DNA from: Pararhizobium qamdonense
GTDB taxonomy: Bacteria > Pseudomonadota > Alphaproteobacteria > Rhizobiales > Rhizobiaceae
Direction: 5' to 3'
DNA length: 64,000 nt
Assembly: GCF_029277445.1 (NCBI RefSeq)
Contig: NZ_CP119569.1
Location: forward strand, 184,362-248,361
Part shown: in pieces, positions 43,098 through 51,891 of the stretch
Layout: every line of letters begins with the position of its first letter
Position numbering within the stretch: position 1 is the first letter of the stretch
Notes under the pieces: generated by a model
Databases searched by the model: none
The model's input: only the letters and a program-made list of their open reading frames with translations
Told to the model about the DNA's origin: nothing
Translations under genes and position numbers: made by a program

Positions 43098-43867
43098 GCC
43101 TGCACCTCCTTGGCACCCTGAACAGAATGGTGTTCGGCGCCGAGATAGGCGTCGACAACTTTCTGGTTCCGGCGAATTTCGTCTGCCGTGCCGCTAGCGA
43201 GAAGTGCACCGTAGCAAAGCACATGAATGGTCTGGGCGATCTTGAATACGATATCCATGTCGTGCTCGATGAATACGATCGTCAGTCCCTGAGTTTTCCA
43301 GAGAGCGTGAACCTTATCGATCATGCGCCATCGCTCGTCCGGGCCCATGCCGGCCGTCGGTTCGTCGAGAAGCAGGACCTTGGGATCCAGTGCGAGCGCG
43401 AGACCTATATCAAGCAGCTTCTGGTCTCCGTGCGACAGTTCCTTCGACAGGATGTCGCGCCTATCGGACATGCCGAGCATCTCGGCAATTTCATCGGCAC
43501 GCGTCTCCGCCGGCTTCGCAGGGAAGCGGGCGAACAAGTCCCAGGAGCCTTTTTGCCGCGAGGTGACCGCAGCCGCCAAGGATTCTCGCACAGTCAGCGT
43601 CGGAAAAAGCGCGGCGACTTGGAAGGCACGCACCACACCGGCCCGGGTCACGGCCAGGCTTGATTGCCCGACAAGGTCGTGGTCCTCAAAGATAATCTTT
43701 CCTGAATCCGGCCGGATGCGGCCGGTGATCTGGTTGAACAGGGTCGTCTTGCCCGCACCGTTCGGTCCGATCACTGCGCTCAGCGACCCCTCGGGGAAAA
43801 TTAGTGAGACGTTCTGCGTCGCCTTCACCCCTCCGAATGTCTTGGATATGTTCTGGATCTCAAGCAT
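43094..43867 (-). CDS. livG: Branched-chain amino acid-type ABC transporter ATPase LivG
   Basis: A 257-residue ATPase from the ATG at 43867 (GGAGG upstream, inside the end of livM). Walker A GPNGAGKTT, Walker B VLLLDEPTAGMGPDE, signature SHGDQKLLDIGLALA (LSHGDQ, the LivG variant), and FIEHDMDIVF. Overlaps livM by eight bases. Confidence 0.95.
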   Translation of the reverse strand: MLEIQNISKTFGGVKATQNVSLIFPEGSLSAVIGPNGAGKTTLFNQITGRIRPDSGKIIFEDHDLVGQSSLAVTRAGVVRAFQVAALFPTLTVRESLAAAVTSRQKGSWDLFARFPAKPAETRADEIAEMLGMSDRRDILSKELSHGDQKLLDIGLALALDPKVLLLDEPTAGMGPDERWRMIDKVHALWKTQGLTIVFIEHDMDIVFKIAQTIHVLCYGALLASGTADEIRRNQKVVDAYLGAEHHSVQGAKEVQA

Positions 43868-44861
43868 CGGGAGCCTCCGCAAGCTTGGTGACAGCTACGG
43901 GCTTCCGGTCTCGCTTTCGCAGTTTGACCGCGAGGTCGTACAGGTGATCCGCTATACCTCGCTTCAGCCCCAGTACGATTAGCAGAATGACTATGCCGAG
44001 CACGAAGTTCTGGTACTCGGTGTGGGCACGAACGAAGTGCTCGATCAATTCCAGCAGGAAGGCACCGAACAAAGGCCCGAGGAACAGCTTGGTGCCACCG
44101 AGCATGAGCGCGAAGATCGCATCGCCCGACGTGGTCCAGAAGGCGAATTCCGGATAGGCGCCGGATACGAATAGCGCCAAGATGATGCCACCGACGCTCG
44201 CCATCGCGCCCGATAGCACAAAGACTGCCAGCTTCATCGCAAAGACGTTTACGCCGAGAAAATCCGCACGTGTTGCGTTGTCCCGGATCAGACGCAGCGT
44301 ATAGCCAAAGGGCGACTGCCAGACTTGCCGCATGATGGCGGCGCAGACCATGAACAGCGTGATGCAGAACAGGTACTGCGTGTATCCATTGGTAAGATCG
44401 ATCCCCATAAATACCGGCTTCGGAATGCCTCCGAGCAAACCCTGGTCTCCCCCTGTCAACCCGACCCAGGTGAGTATGATGCTGTAGAACACCATCTGAA
44501 AGGCAAGCGTGATGAAGGAGAAATAGACATCTTTCAGCCTCACGCAGATCGCGCCGGTGATGGCGGCGAGGAGCGCGGATCCGACAACGGTCAGAAGCAC
44601 CGCGGCAGGTATTGAAACGCTGCCACTCTGCATCAGCAGGCCGAAGGAATAGGCTCCGAACGCAAAGAAGATCGCATGCCCGAAGGCCACCAGCCCTGTC
44701 AGGCCAACGAGCATGTTCAACGACATCGCCAAAAGACCGTAGGCAGCGACGTAGATAATAAAGTCGATCACGGCTGCACCGGGAAAGATCGAGGGAAGTA
44801 TGGCGAAGGCCGCTATGCCGAGAACGGCGAGGCCGATATTGGTCGCGAGACTGGAAATCAT
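43860..44861 (-). CDS. livM: Branched-chain amino acid-type ABC permease LivM
   Basis: A 333-residue permease with about nine hydrophobic segments and the LivM motif LVGLTGLVAFGHAIFFAFGAY, in part. The start overlaps the livH stop by four bases. The C-terminal tail is charged. Confidence 0.95.
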   Translation of the reverse strand: MISSLATNIGLAVLGIAAFAILPSIFPGAAVIDFIIYVAAYGLLAMSLNMLVGLTGLVAFGHAIFFAFGAYSFGLLMQSGSVSIPAAVLLTVVGSALLAAITGAICVRLKDVYFSFITLAFQMVFYSIILTWVGLTGGDQGLLGGIPKPVFMGIDLTNGYTQYLFCITLFMVCAAIMRQVWQSPFGYTLRLIRDNATRADFLGVNVFAMKLAVFVLSGAMASVGGIILALFVSGAYPEFAFWTTSGDAIFALMLGGTKLFLGPLFGAFLLELIEHFVRAHTEYQNFVLGIVILLIVLGLKRGIADHLYDLAVKLRKRDRKPVAVTKLAEAPDA

Positions 44862-45763
44862 AGCGCGCTCCTTTCTCCAAACAGGCCTTGCGGCTTGAGG
44901 ATCAGCACAATGGCCATGATGACGAACATCAGTCCGTCCGTGAAAAGTGGAAAGCCGATCGCGCCAAAGGCCTTGATGAAGCCGACCAGGATCGAGGCTA
45001 CGAAGGCTCCGCCGATGGAACCCATGCCTCCAATGACGATGATGATGAAACTGTCGAGCAGGAAGGACAGCCCCATGCCGGGTGTCAGCGTGCGGATCGG
45101 AGCAGCCAGTCCGCCCGCGAGTCCGGCGAGGCCGCTGCCGACACCGAAAACTGCGGCATAGAGGAGAGTGGTGTTGATGCCGAGCGCGCTGACCATCTTC
45201 GGATTGATCGCAAGCGCCCGCACGACCTTGCCGAACCGTGTACGGTTGATGACGAACCAGAGGGCAAGCCCCGCCACCGCCGATGCGCCGATCATAAACA
45301 GATAGTAGCTGGGCACGAACCCGCCCGCAATTGCCACGGGGGGTAGGTCGAAGACCTGTGGCATGCCCATCATCTTGTACTCACTGCCATAGATGAAGCG
45401 GACCGCATCATCCATAATCAGCGTCAGGGCGTAGCAGACCAGCAATTGCATCAGAAGATCGGCACCGTAGATGCGACTTATGACAAGCCGTTCCAGAATG
45501 ATCCCGACGACACCCGTCGCCAGGGCCGCGACGACCAGTGCCGCCCAGAAGTTGCCGGTGACCTCAAAGGTGCTCAGCGCGAAATACGCGCCGAGCATAT
45601 AGAGTCCCCCATGAGCAAAGTTCGTAACATTGAGCACGCCGAAGATCAGCGACAGTCCGGACGCAACCAGGAACAAGAGCATTCCGATAATGAAGGCAGT
45701 TGAAATCTGGGTGGCCGCACATGCCGAACTGCTCAGGCACATAAATAGCGCATCTGTATCCAT
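44858..45763 (-). CDS. livH: Branched-chain amino acid-type ABC permease LivH
   Basis: A 301-residue permease with eight or so membrane segments and the LivH-type segments GLSLIFGVLNVTNFAHGGLY and IIVIGGMGSIGGAFVASILVG. It lies 32 bases after the binding-protein gene. The N-terminus is somewhat long and rich in Cys/Ser (MCLSSSACAATQ), so the true start could be slightly later. Confidence 0.94.
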   Translation of the reverse strand: MDTDALFMCLSSSACAATQISTAFIIGMLLFLVASGLSLIFGVLNVTNFAHGGLYMLGAYFALSTFEVTGNFWAALVVAALATGVVGIILERLVISRIYGADLLMQLLVCYALTLIMDDAVRFIYGSEYKMMGMPQVFDLPPVAIAGGFVPSYYLFMIGASAVAGLALWFVINRTRFGKVVRALAINPKMVSALGINTTLLYAAVFGVGSGLAGLAGGLAAPIRTLTPGMGLSFLLDSFIIIVIGGMGSIGGAFVASILVGFIKAFGAIGFPLFTDGLMFVIMAIVLILKPQGLFGERSAL

Positions 45764-45795
45764 GTTGTTTTACCCCTACGATGAAAGTGATGGCG

Positions 45796-47067
45796 TTAGC
45801 CTTGGATGTAGCCCTTGGACTTCTGCCATTCTTTCTCGAATTCGAGGATTTTGCTCCACTCGACAGAGACAAAGTTATCGAGGTAAGGAGCCTTCCGCAC
45901 GGTTTGGGACCATGCTACGGGATAGTTGATGATAGTGTGATCTGATCCGCGCATGGTGATTTCACCGTTCACTCCGAGCGGAGATTTGATAGTCATGTCT
46001 TCCAGCTCGGACGCGAGCGCCGCGCCATCAGTCTTGCCGTTCGTGCGCTTCAGCGCCTCGACGATGAAAGCTGCGCCGACATTCGCTTCCCATCCCCACC
46101 CCGTCGGATCGTAACCCATCAACTTCTTAAAGGAGTCGGCGAAATCCCGATTTTCCTGCGTGTCAGGTGACTTACGGCTGTAGCGGTAGGCGGTGTGAAT
46201 CCCTTCCGGAAGCTGTTTAATGGCAGTTAGGACCGGCGTGTCGCCGATCGCGGTCGAAAACATCGTCGTATTGTCAAACAAGCGGTAGAGATTAGCCTGC
46301 TCGACAAAGGCGACGAGGTCGCCGCCCCACAAAGCGGAATAGATCGCCTGCGGTTGCTGGCTCAGGATTTTAGTGATGCTTTCGGTGTAGTCGGGAGCGT
46401 AAAGCTTCGGCCATGTCTGGTCGACGAATTCGATAGAGGGCTCGTACATTTTGACCAGCTCTATGAACTGAGCTGTGTTGTCCCGACCAAAGGCATAGTC
46501 CGGCGAACACGTGACCCACCGCTTCAGATCTTTTTCCTTGGCAAGCTTCGAGGCATAGATCCCGCCGACGACGGCATCATGAATTCCCTGGCGGCAGGAA
46601 CGGAACGCCGTCTTGACGAAGAGCTTCGGGTCGGCGGTGAGCGACGAGGTCTCTGTTTCGGCGTGAACACAGAGGACAGGCAAGCTGCGGATGACTTCCT
46701 GTACAGCAAAGGATCCAGCCGACGATTCGCCGCTTAGAATGATTTCGCATCCTTCGGAGTTGATCAGGTCTCGCGTAAGCTTGGCTGCGACGTCCGGCTT
46801 GCCTTCCGAATCGCGCACCACAAATTCGATTTTTTTGCCGTTGATGCCACCGGCCTGGTTCACCGCGTCGAAGACAAGGCTTGCACCGGCACGTGCCGTG
46901 TTGCCTAGCATCGCAACGCGGCCCGACAGGATTGTTGTCATGCCAATCCTAATCGTATTGGCGTCGGCCTTGGCGACGTACGGGAAGCCGGTTACGGCTA
47001 CGGTGGTCGTTGCTGCGGCAGCTTTCAGGAAATCCCTGCGGCCGATGGTTTTCATGCTGTTGGTCAT
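45796..47067 (-). CDS. Liv-type ABC substrate-binding protein, Tat signal
   Basis: A 423-residue protein; the ATG at 47067 has GGAGGAG close upstream. The signal has a twin-arginine motif GRRDFLKAAAA at 9-19. A Peripla_BP_6 fold follows: IRIGMTTILSGRVAMLGN, GGINGKKIEFVVRD and the SPDYAFGRDNT segment. Like other LivK-type proteins it captures a small ligand outside the membrane for the LivHMGF complex. The ligand is unknown; the operon suggests a ketone or alcohol with an acidic group, or an aliphatic acid. Confidence 0.92.
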   Translation of the reverse strand: MTNSMKTIGRRDFLKAAAATTTVAVTGFPYVAKADANTIRIGMTTILSGRVAMLGNTARAGASLVFDAVNQAGGINGKKIEFVVRDSEGKPDVAAKLTRDLINSEGCEIILSGESSAGSFAVQEVIRSLPVLCVHAETETSSLTADPKLFVKTAFRSCRQGIHDAVVGGIYASKLAKEKDLKRWVTCSPDYAFGRDNTAQFIELVKMYEPSIEFVDQTWPKLYAPDYTESITKILSQQPQAIYSALWGGDLVAFVEQANLYRLFDNTTMFSTAIGDTPVLTAIKQLPEGIHTAYRYSRKSPDTQENRDFADSFKKLMGYDPTGWGWEANVGAAFIVEALKRTNGKTDGAALASELEDMTIKSPLGVNGEITMRGSDHTIINYPVAWSQTVRKAPYLDNFVSVEWSKILEFEKEWQKSKGYIQG

Positions 47068-47141
47068 GTGTCTCCTCCCAGAGTTGCCCTTACTGTCGCA
47101 AAGGACGTGCGGCCCGCAGATGCGGACTAACTTTCACATGG

Positions 47142-48119
47142 TCATGTCGTCTCACCGACGAGTTGTCGTGAACCGGAATGTCTCCATGCTTCGGTCAGCA
47201 TGAAGGCGGCGTAGGCGAGAACTCCGCTAGCTGCGCCGATTGCCTTCCCGAGATTGAGGAAGCCATGTGGCTGGTCGCAAAGATGGAGCGCCGTGACGGC
47301 GACTCCTTCTGCTTCCAGTCGAGCGGAATACTGCCTGCCTTCCTCGCCGAGCGGATCAAGACCGCACGTCAGCACGAAGGCAGGCGGCAGTCCCACAAGG
47401 CTCTTTGCCAGGATTGGCGAGGCGCGCCAGTCGCTGCGGTCGGCGTCTCCAGGAATATAGTGATCCACGAACCAGCGAATGGTCGTAGCCGACACCAGCA
47501 TCCCTTCTGCCGCGCTTTCGAACGTCGCAGTCCCGAGGCGCAAATCAACAGCGGGGTAGAACAGCAGTTGATAGATCGCCTCGGGTAATTCTCTGTCTCG
47601 CCCCATAAGCGCGAGTATGGTCGCGAGATTACCACCGGCACTGTCTCCACCAACGGCGAGCATGCTGCCATTGATCTTCAGGGTGTCGGCATTCGAGGCT
47701 ATCCAGCGAAACGCGGCGGCGGCATCCTCAACCGCAGCCGGAAACGGATGTTCGGGAGCCAGCCGGTAATCGACCGAGATAACGCAGCATCGCGCTGCTA
47801 GCGCGAGTGTCCGGCAAATTCCCTCATGCGATTCCGGGCTGCCTAGCATCCAGCCGCCCCCGTGGAAATAGACGAGGCAAGGCAGCGCCTCATGGCTATC
47901 AAGCCCACGGATTACGCGCAATCCGATCTTGTTGGATGGACCGGCTATCTCAATGTCGAGCACCGATGTCACGGGCGCAAGCGCCGGCTGGTCGGCGCGC
48001 CGGGTGGCGGCGTAATTGGCGCGCGCCACCTGAGGCTGCAGACTTTCCAGAGGTGGCACGCTAGCTGAGATTGCAGCATCCACCATTGCCCTGACGTCGG
48101 GATTAATTGGCCGTAACAT
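47142..48119 (-). CDS. HSL-family alpha/beta hydrolase (esterase/lactonase)
   Basis: A 325-residue enzyme from the ATG at 48119. HGGGW at 86-90 is the hormone-sensitive-lipase oxyanion motif, the nucleophile Ser160 is in GDSAGG, the Asp is near TCGLDPL and the His in QPHGFLN. It follows the Baeyer-Villiger monooxygenase by only 13 bases, and hydrolysing the ester or lactone that enzyme makes is the usual division of labour. Confidence 0.9.
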   Translation of the reverse strand: MLRPINPDVRAMVDAAISASVPPLESLQPQVARANYAATRRADQPALAPVTSVLDIEIAGPSNKIGLRVIRGLDSHEALPCLVYFHGGGWMLGSPESHEGICRTLALAARCCVISVDYRLAPEHPFPAAVEDAAAAFRWIASNADTLKINGSMLAVGGDSAGGNLATILALMGRDRELPEAIYQLLFYPAVDLRLGTATFESAAEGMLVSATTIRWFVDHYIPGDADRSDWRASPILAKSLVGLPPAFVLTCGLDPLGEEGRQYSARLEAEGVAVTALHLCDQPHGFLNLGKAIGAASGVLAYAAFMLTEAWRHSGSRQLVGETT

Positions 48120-48132
48120 GCAGCTCTCCCGA

Positions 48133-49782
48133 TCAGCGAGTAATGAAGCCGCGATAGTCGTCACCGGCAATCTCCTTGCAAAGGTCGGCGTAGTAGGCCA
48201 TTCCGCCGGCATACGGCATGAAGGCACGCGGCTTACCCGGGACATTGGCGCCGAGATACCAGGAGCTACTTGCCATCGGCAGCAGCGTCTTGTTCGCGGC
48301 GCGGTTGACTTCATCGACCCAATTGTCAGCCGCAGTAAGATCCGGTTCGATGCGCGTCAGGCCTCGTCCCATCATGTCGCCGATGCAATTGCGGATCCAC
48401 TCGACATGCTGCTCGATCGCGACCGGATTGTTTGTCAGAACGGAGGGGCTTCCTGGACCCATTACCATGAAGAAGTTCGGGAAATGCGGGACCTGTAGCC
48501 CGAGATAGTTTCGCGGTCCGGTCGCCCAGGTCTCCTTGAGACTCCGCCCGCCAACGCCGCGGATGTCGATCTTAAGCAGGGAGCCAGTCATCGCGTCAAA
48601 ACCAGTGGCGAAGATGATGACATCGAGCGGATATTCCGCGTCGGACGTTTTAATCCCTGCCTCGGTGATTTCGACAATAGGCGTTGTCTTGACGTCGACA
48701 AGCGAGACATTGTCCCGGTTGAAGGTCTCGAAATAATTGGTGTCGATCGGAGGCCGCTTGGATGCGAAGGGATGGTCCCTTGGAGTTAGCTTCTCGGCGG
48801 TTTCCGGGTCCTTGACGACCTGCCGAATTTTCTCCCGGATGAACTCGGAAGCCGTGTCATTGGCGGCTTTATCCTGCAGGAGATCCTTGTAGGAAGCCCG
48901 GAAGCGAAGCCCACCTGCCTTCCAGGCATCTTCGTAACGTTGGCGGCGAACTTCCTCGCTTACTTCAAGCGCGGACTGCTGGTTCACGTCGAATGGATGG
49001 CCGTTGCTGGAGGTTTTAGCTTTCAGTCGAATCTCGTCGTAATTCTCCTGTATCCACTGCTGGTCTTCCTGCGACAAGGGCCGGTTCCGGGCGGGGACGC
49101 TGTAATTTGCGGTGCGCTGGAAAACAGTAAGATGCTTTGCCTGGTCGGCGACGACCGGGGTCGCCTGGATTCCGGTCGAGCCTGTACCGATAATACCAAC
49201 GGCCTTACCGGAAAAATCCACTGGCTGATGGGGCCAGTTGCCGGTGTGGTACCACTCGCCTTTAAAGCGTTCCAAACCGGAAATTTTTGGGACGTTCGTG
49301 GAAGACAGCACGCCGACGGCCGAAACGAGGAACCGGCATCGATAGCTTTTTCCGGCATCGATGGAGACCAACCAGGTATTGGTTTCTTCCTCAAAGACGG
49401 CGGATTCAACGCGCGTCTTTAAACGGATGTCGCGCCTCAGATCAAAGCGATCGGCGACATGTGAAAGGTATCGGCGGATCTCATCGTGCTGCGGGTAAAG
49501 TTCTGTCCAGCGCCAATCCTCCTGCAATTCCTTCGAAAAGGAATAGCAGTAGTAGTAGCTTTCAGAGTCGCAGCGTGCCCCCGGATAGCGGTTCCAGTAC
49601 CAAGTGCCGCCAACGTCGTCCGCGACATCGAACACAACCGCAGACAGGTTTAGCTGATCGCGCAGCGTATGCAGTTGATAGAGACCGGAGAAGCCGGCGC
49701 CGATGATGATGGCATCATAGGTCTCAACAGTCTCGGATTGGTCGGCGGAGGTCCTCGCCACGTCATTCATTGCATGTGACAT
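48133..49782 (-). CDS. Baeyer-Villiger monooxygenase (FAD, NADPH)
   Basis: A 549-residue flavoprotein. FAD site GAGFSG at 28-33, the BVMO fingerprint FKGEWYHTGNWP at 173-184 (F-x-G-x3-H-x3-W-P exactly), NADPH site GTGSTG at 199-204 and an ATG motif FATGFDAMTG. This family inserts oxygen next to a ketone to give an ester or lactone. It is the first gene of the operon and faces LysR 49975. Overall length and motifs resemble cyclohexanone/cyclopentanone monooxygenases; the ketone cannot be predicted. Confidence 0.95.
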   Translation of the reverse strand: MSHAMNDVARTSADQSETVETYDAIIIGAGFSGLYQLHTLRDQLNLSAVVFDVADDVGGTWYWNRYPGARCDSESYYYCYSFSKELQEDWRWTELYPQHDEIRRYLSHVADRFDLRRDIRLKTRVESAVFEEETNTWLVSIDAGKSYRCRFLVSAVGVLSSTNVPKISGLERFKGEWYHTGNWPHQPVDFSGKAVGIIGTGSTGIQATPVVADQAKHLTVFQRTANYSVPARNRPLSQEDQQWIQENYDEIRLKAKTSSNGHPFDVNQQSALEVSEEVRRQRYEDAWKAGGLRFRASYKDLLQDKAANDTASEFIREKIRQVVKDPETAEKLTPRDHPFASKRPPIDTNYFETFNRDNVSLVDVKTTPIVEITEAGIKTSDAEYPLDVIIFATGFDAMTGSLLKIDIRGVGGRSLKETWATGPRNYLGLQVPHFPNFFMVMGPGSPSVLTNNPVAIEQHVEWIRNCIGDMMGRGLTRIEPDLTAADNWVDEVNRAANKTLLPMASSSWYLGANVPGKPRAFMPYAGGMAYYADLCKEIAGDDYRGFITR

Positions 49783-49974
49783 TTGTTCTCACTCCTCACC
49801 AGGCTCCCCGCCCGGCACTATATTCAAGCAAATCTGACAAACCGGCCGTTTCGCCGTCGCGGAGCCGGCTTAAATACATTCTCGTCTCCTGAAATCAGAG
49901 CTACCACTCAACCGCTGAAATGCCTATGATGCAAACATTCCAACTAGGTGTGAATGAATTTCATAGGATGTCGA

Positions 49975-50862
49975 ATGGATCCTCGCAGCGAATATTCCGT
50001 TGTTGTCAGCGTCGTTAGCGAAGGCAATTTTTCTGCAGCGGCACGCAAGCTTGCCATGACACCCTCTGCCGTCAGCAAGCTTGTGTCGCGTGTCGAAGAC
50101 AGGCTCGGCGTGCTATTGTTCAACCGGTCAGGTGCATCTGTCACACCGACTGCGGAGGGACGCGCCTTTCATGAGGCGGCACTTCAGGCAATCGACGCCA
50201 TCGAAGCCACTGAAGCTTCCGTCTTCGCAGGAAAGCTGGCGCAGGACACACTTCGGATCCGCTCAATGCCGGCATTCGCGGTCGCCCAACTGGCACCGGT
50301 CATTCCAGAATTCTGTCGTAGGCACCCCGCGATTCAGCTCGACATCCATCTATCCATGGATCCTGGCAATCCCTTGGGTGGAGGGGTCGATATCGCAATT
50401 CACGTTGGGCCATTGCCGGATTCATCGCTAATCGCTCGCCGCTTTTCCGGAACACGATGGATCATCTGTGCGGCGCCGTCCTATCTCGACCGTCATGGAA
50501 CACCGCTTTCGCCTGCCGACCTGTCACAGCACCAGTGCCTAAACTTCACACCATCCATCGTCCACCGTCCGTGGTCGTTCAAGGATGGGGACGGCTCGAT
50601 CCAATACCTCAGGATTTCCGGTCGGATCGTTGCCAATCAAAGCCAGATGCTTCACGCCCTGGTATGCGATGGAGCGGGCATTGCTCAACTCACGGAATTT
50701 GCAGTGCGCGAAGACCTTAGGACTGGTCGACTGGTTGAACTTTTCCCCGACATGCAGAATGACGAGATCGATCCCATCTATGCTATCCATCGCACCAGAA
50801 AATTCGTGCCTCCTAAGGTGCGGGTCTTCCTCGACTACCTGGAAGCAGCGTTCAAACCCTAG
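49975..50862 (+). CDS. LysR family transcriptional regulator
   Basis: A 295-residue protein from the ATG at 49975 with ATAGGA upstream; an ATG seven codons earlier is also possible. The HTH is in SVVSEGNFSAAARKLAMTPS and VSKLVSRVEDRLGVLLFNR, and a co-inducer domain follows (LRIRSMPAFAVAQLAPVIP). It faces the BVMO-Liv operon over a 192-base gap that holds the promoters; the LysR box candidate is not clear by eye. Confidence 0.92.
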   Translation: MDPRSEYSVVVSVVSEGNFSAAARKLAMTPSAVSKLVSRVEDRLGVLLFNRSGASVTPTAEGRAFHEAALQAIDAIEATEASVFAGKLAQDTLRIRSMPAFAVAQLAPVIPEFCRRHPAIQLDIHLSMDPGNPLGGGVDIAIHVGPLPDSSLIARRFSGTRWIICAAPSYLDRHGTPLSPADLSQHQCLNFTPSIVHRPWSFKDGDGSIQYLRISGRIVANQSQMLHALVCDGAGIAQLTEFAVREDLRTGRLVELFPDMQNDEIDPIYAIHRTRKFVPPKVRVFLDYLEAAFKP

Positions 50863-50907
50863 GACTGTAGTGATAATCAAGTCGCCGGCGGCGACCTGAT
50901 TATCCAA

Positions 50908-51891
50908 TCAACGACGCGACCGGGCAAAAGCATCAAGTGCCACCGCTACGATAACGATCGTGCCCTTGATGACGAGCTGGTAATTGGAATCAACCGCAAG
51001 ACTGTCGAGCAGATTAGTGAGCACTGCGACGATTAGAAGGCCGATCGCGCTACGCCAGACAGATCCCTCTCCACCCATCAGGGATGTGCCGCCGATGACC
51101 ACCACCGCGATCGAATCGAGGGCCATGGAAGAACCGATATCTGCTTGGCCAATCGAAAGGCGCGAAGCGATAATCATACCGCCGAGTGCTGCGCAGACGC
51201 CGCACACCACATAAGTAGACGTGCGCAGTAAGGCGGTCGGAAGGCCGGCCAGTCTGGCAGCCTCGTCATTGCCGCCGATAGCATAGAGTGAGCGGCCGTA
51301 AACCGTTCGACGCAATACGAATTCGCCGACAACGAGCACCGCGCCGAGGATCCAGATACTGATCGGAATGCCGAGGAAGGCGCCGCGGCCGATCACGGCG
51401 AAGGCCTTGTCAGAGACAACGAAAGGCGACGAGTTCGAATAGAGCAGCGCCAGGCCGCTGAAGACTGAGGTCGTGCCGAGCGTGGCGACGAAGGGGTTGA
51501 CATTGATACGGGTGATGATCGTGCCGTTTATCAGCCCCGCGGCAAGCCCGACCGCGAGCGTCGCACCCGCGGCAAACCAGAGCGACCATTCGGCGACCGC
51601 GAGGCTAGCGAACACCGTGGCACCGGCCGCATAACTGGCGCCGACCGACAGGTCGAAGCCGCGCGTAATCATGACTAATGTCATGCCGACAGCGACGATG
51701 CCGAGCGGGGCGTTCTGGCTCAGAATGTTCTTTATGTTCTGCGGGTCGAGAAAGCGAGGATAGAGCGCCTGGCTGACGGCAATGAGAACAAGAAGCACAA
51801 TAAGCAGACCATAGCGAAGCGCGAGATCGGTGTAGCTCGTCCTGCGCGTAGTCGCGATCGCTAAGGGAGCGGTTGTCAGTGTGTCAGTCAT
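50908..51891 (-). CDS. Sugar-type ABC permease (RbsC family)
   Basis: A 327-residue permease with about ten membrane segments. Motif AVGMTLVMITRGFDLSVGA (the RbsC-type FDLSVG) and the later MGGEGSVWRSAIGLLIVAVL. The family imports pentoses, hexoses, autoinducer-2 and, in rhizobia, some polyols. Its start overlaps the ATPase stop by eight bases. It is the last gene of the GntR-facing operon. Confidence 0.93.
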   Translation of the reverse strand: MTDTLTTAPLAIATTRRTSYTDLALRYGLLIVLLVLIAVSQALYPRFLDPQNIKNILSQNAPLGIVAVGMTLVMITRGFDLSVGASYAAGATVFASLAVAEWSLWFAAGATLAVGLAAGLINGTIITRINVNPFVATLGTTSVFSGLALLYSNSSPFVVSDKAFAVIGRGAFLGIPISIWILGAVLVVGEFVLRRTVYGRSLYAIGGNDEAARLAGLPTALLRTSTYVVCGVCAALGGMIIASRLSIGQADIGSSMALDSIAVVVIGGTSLMGGEGSVWRSAIGLLIVAVLTNLLDSLAVDSNYQLVIKGTIVIVAVALDAFARSRR

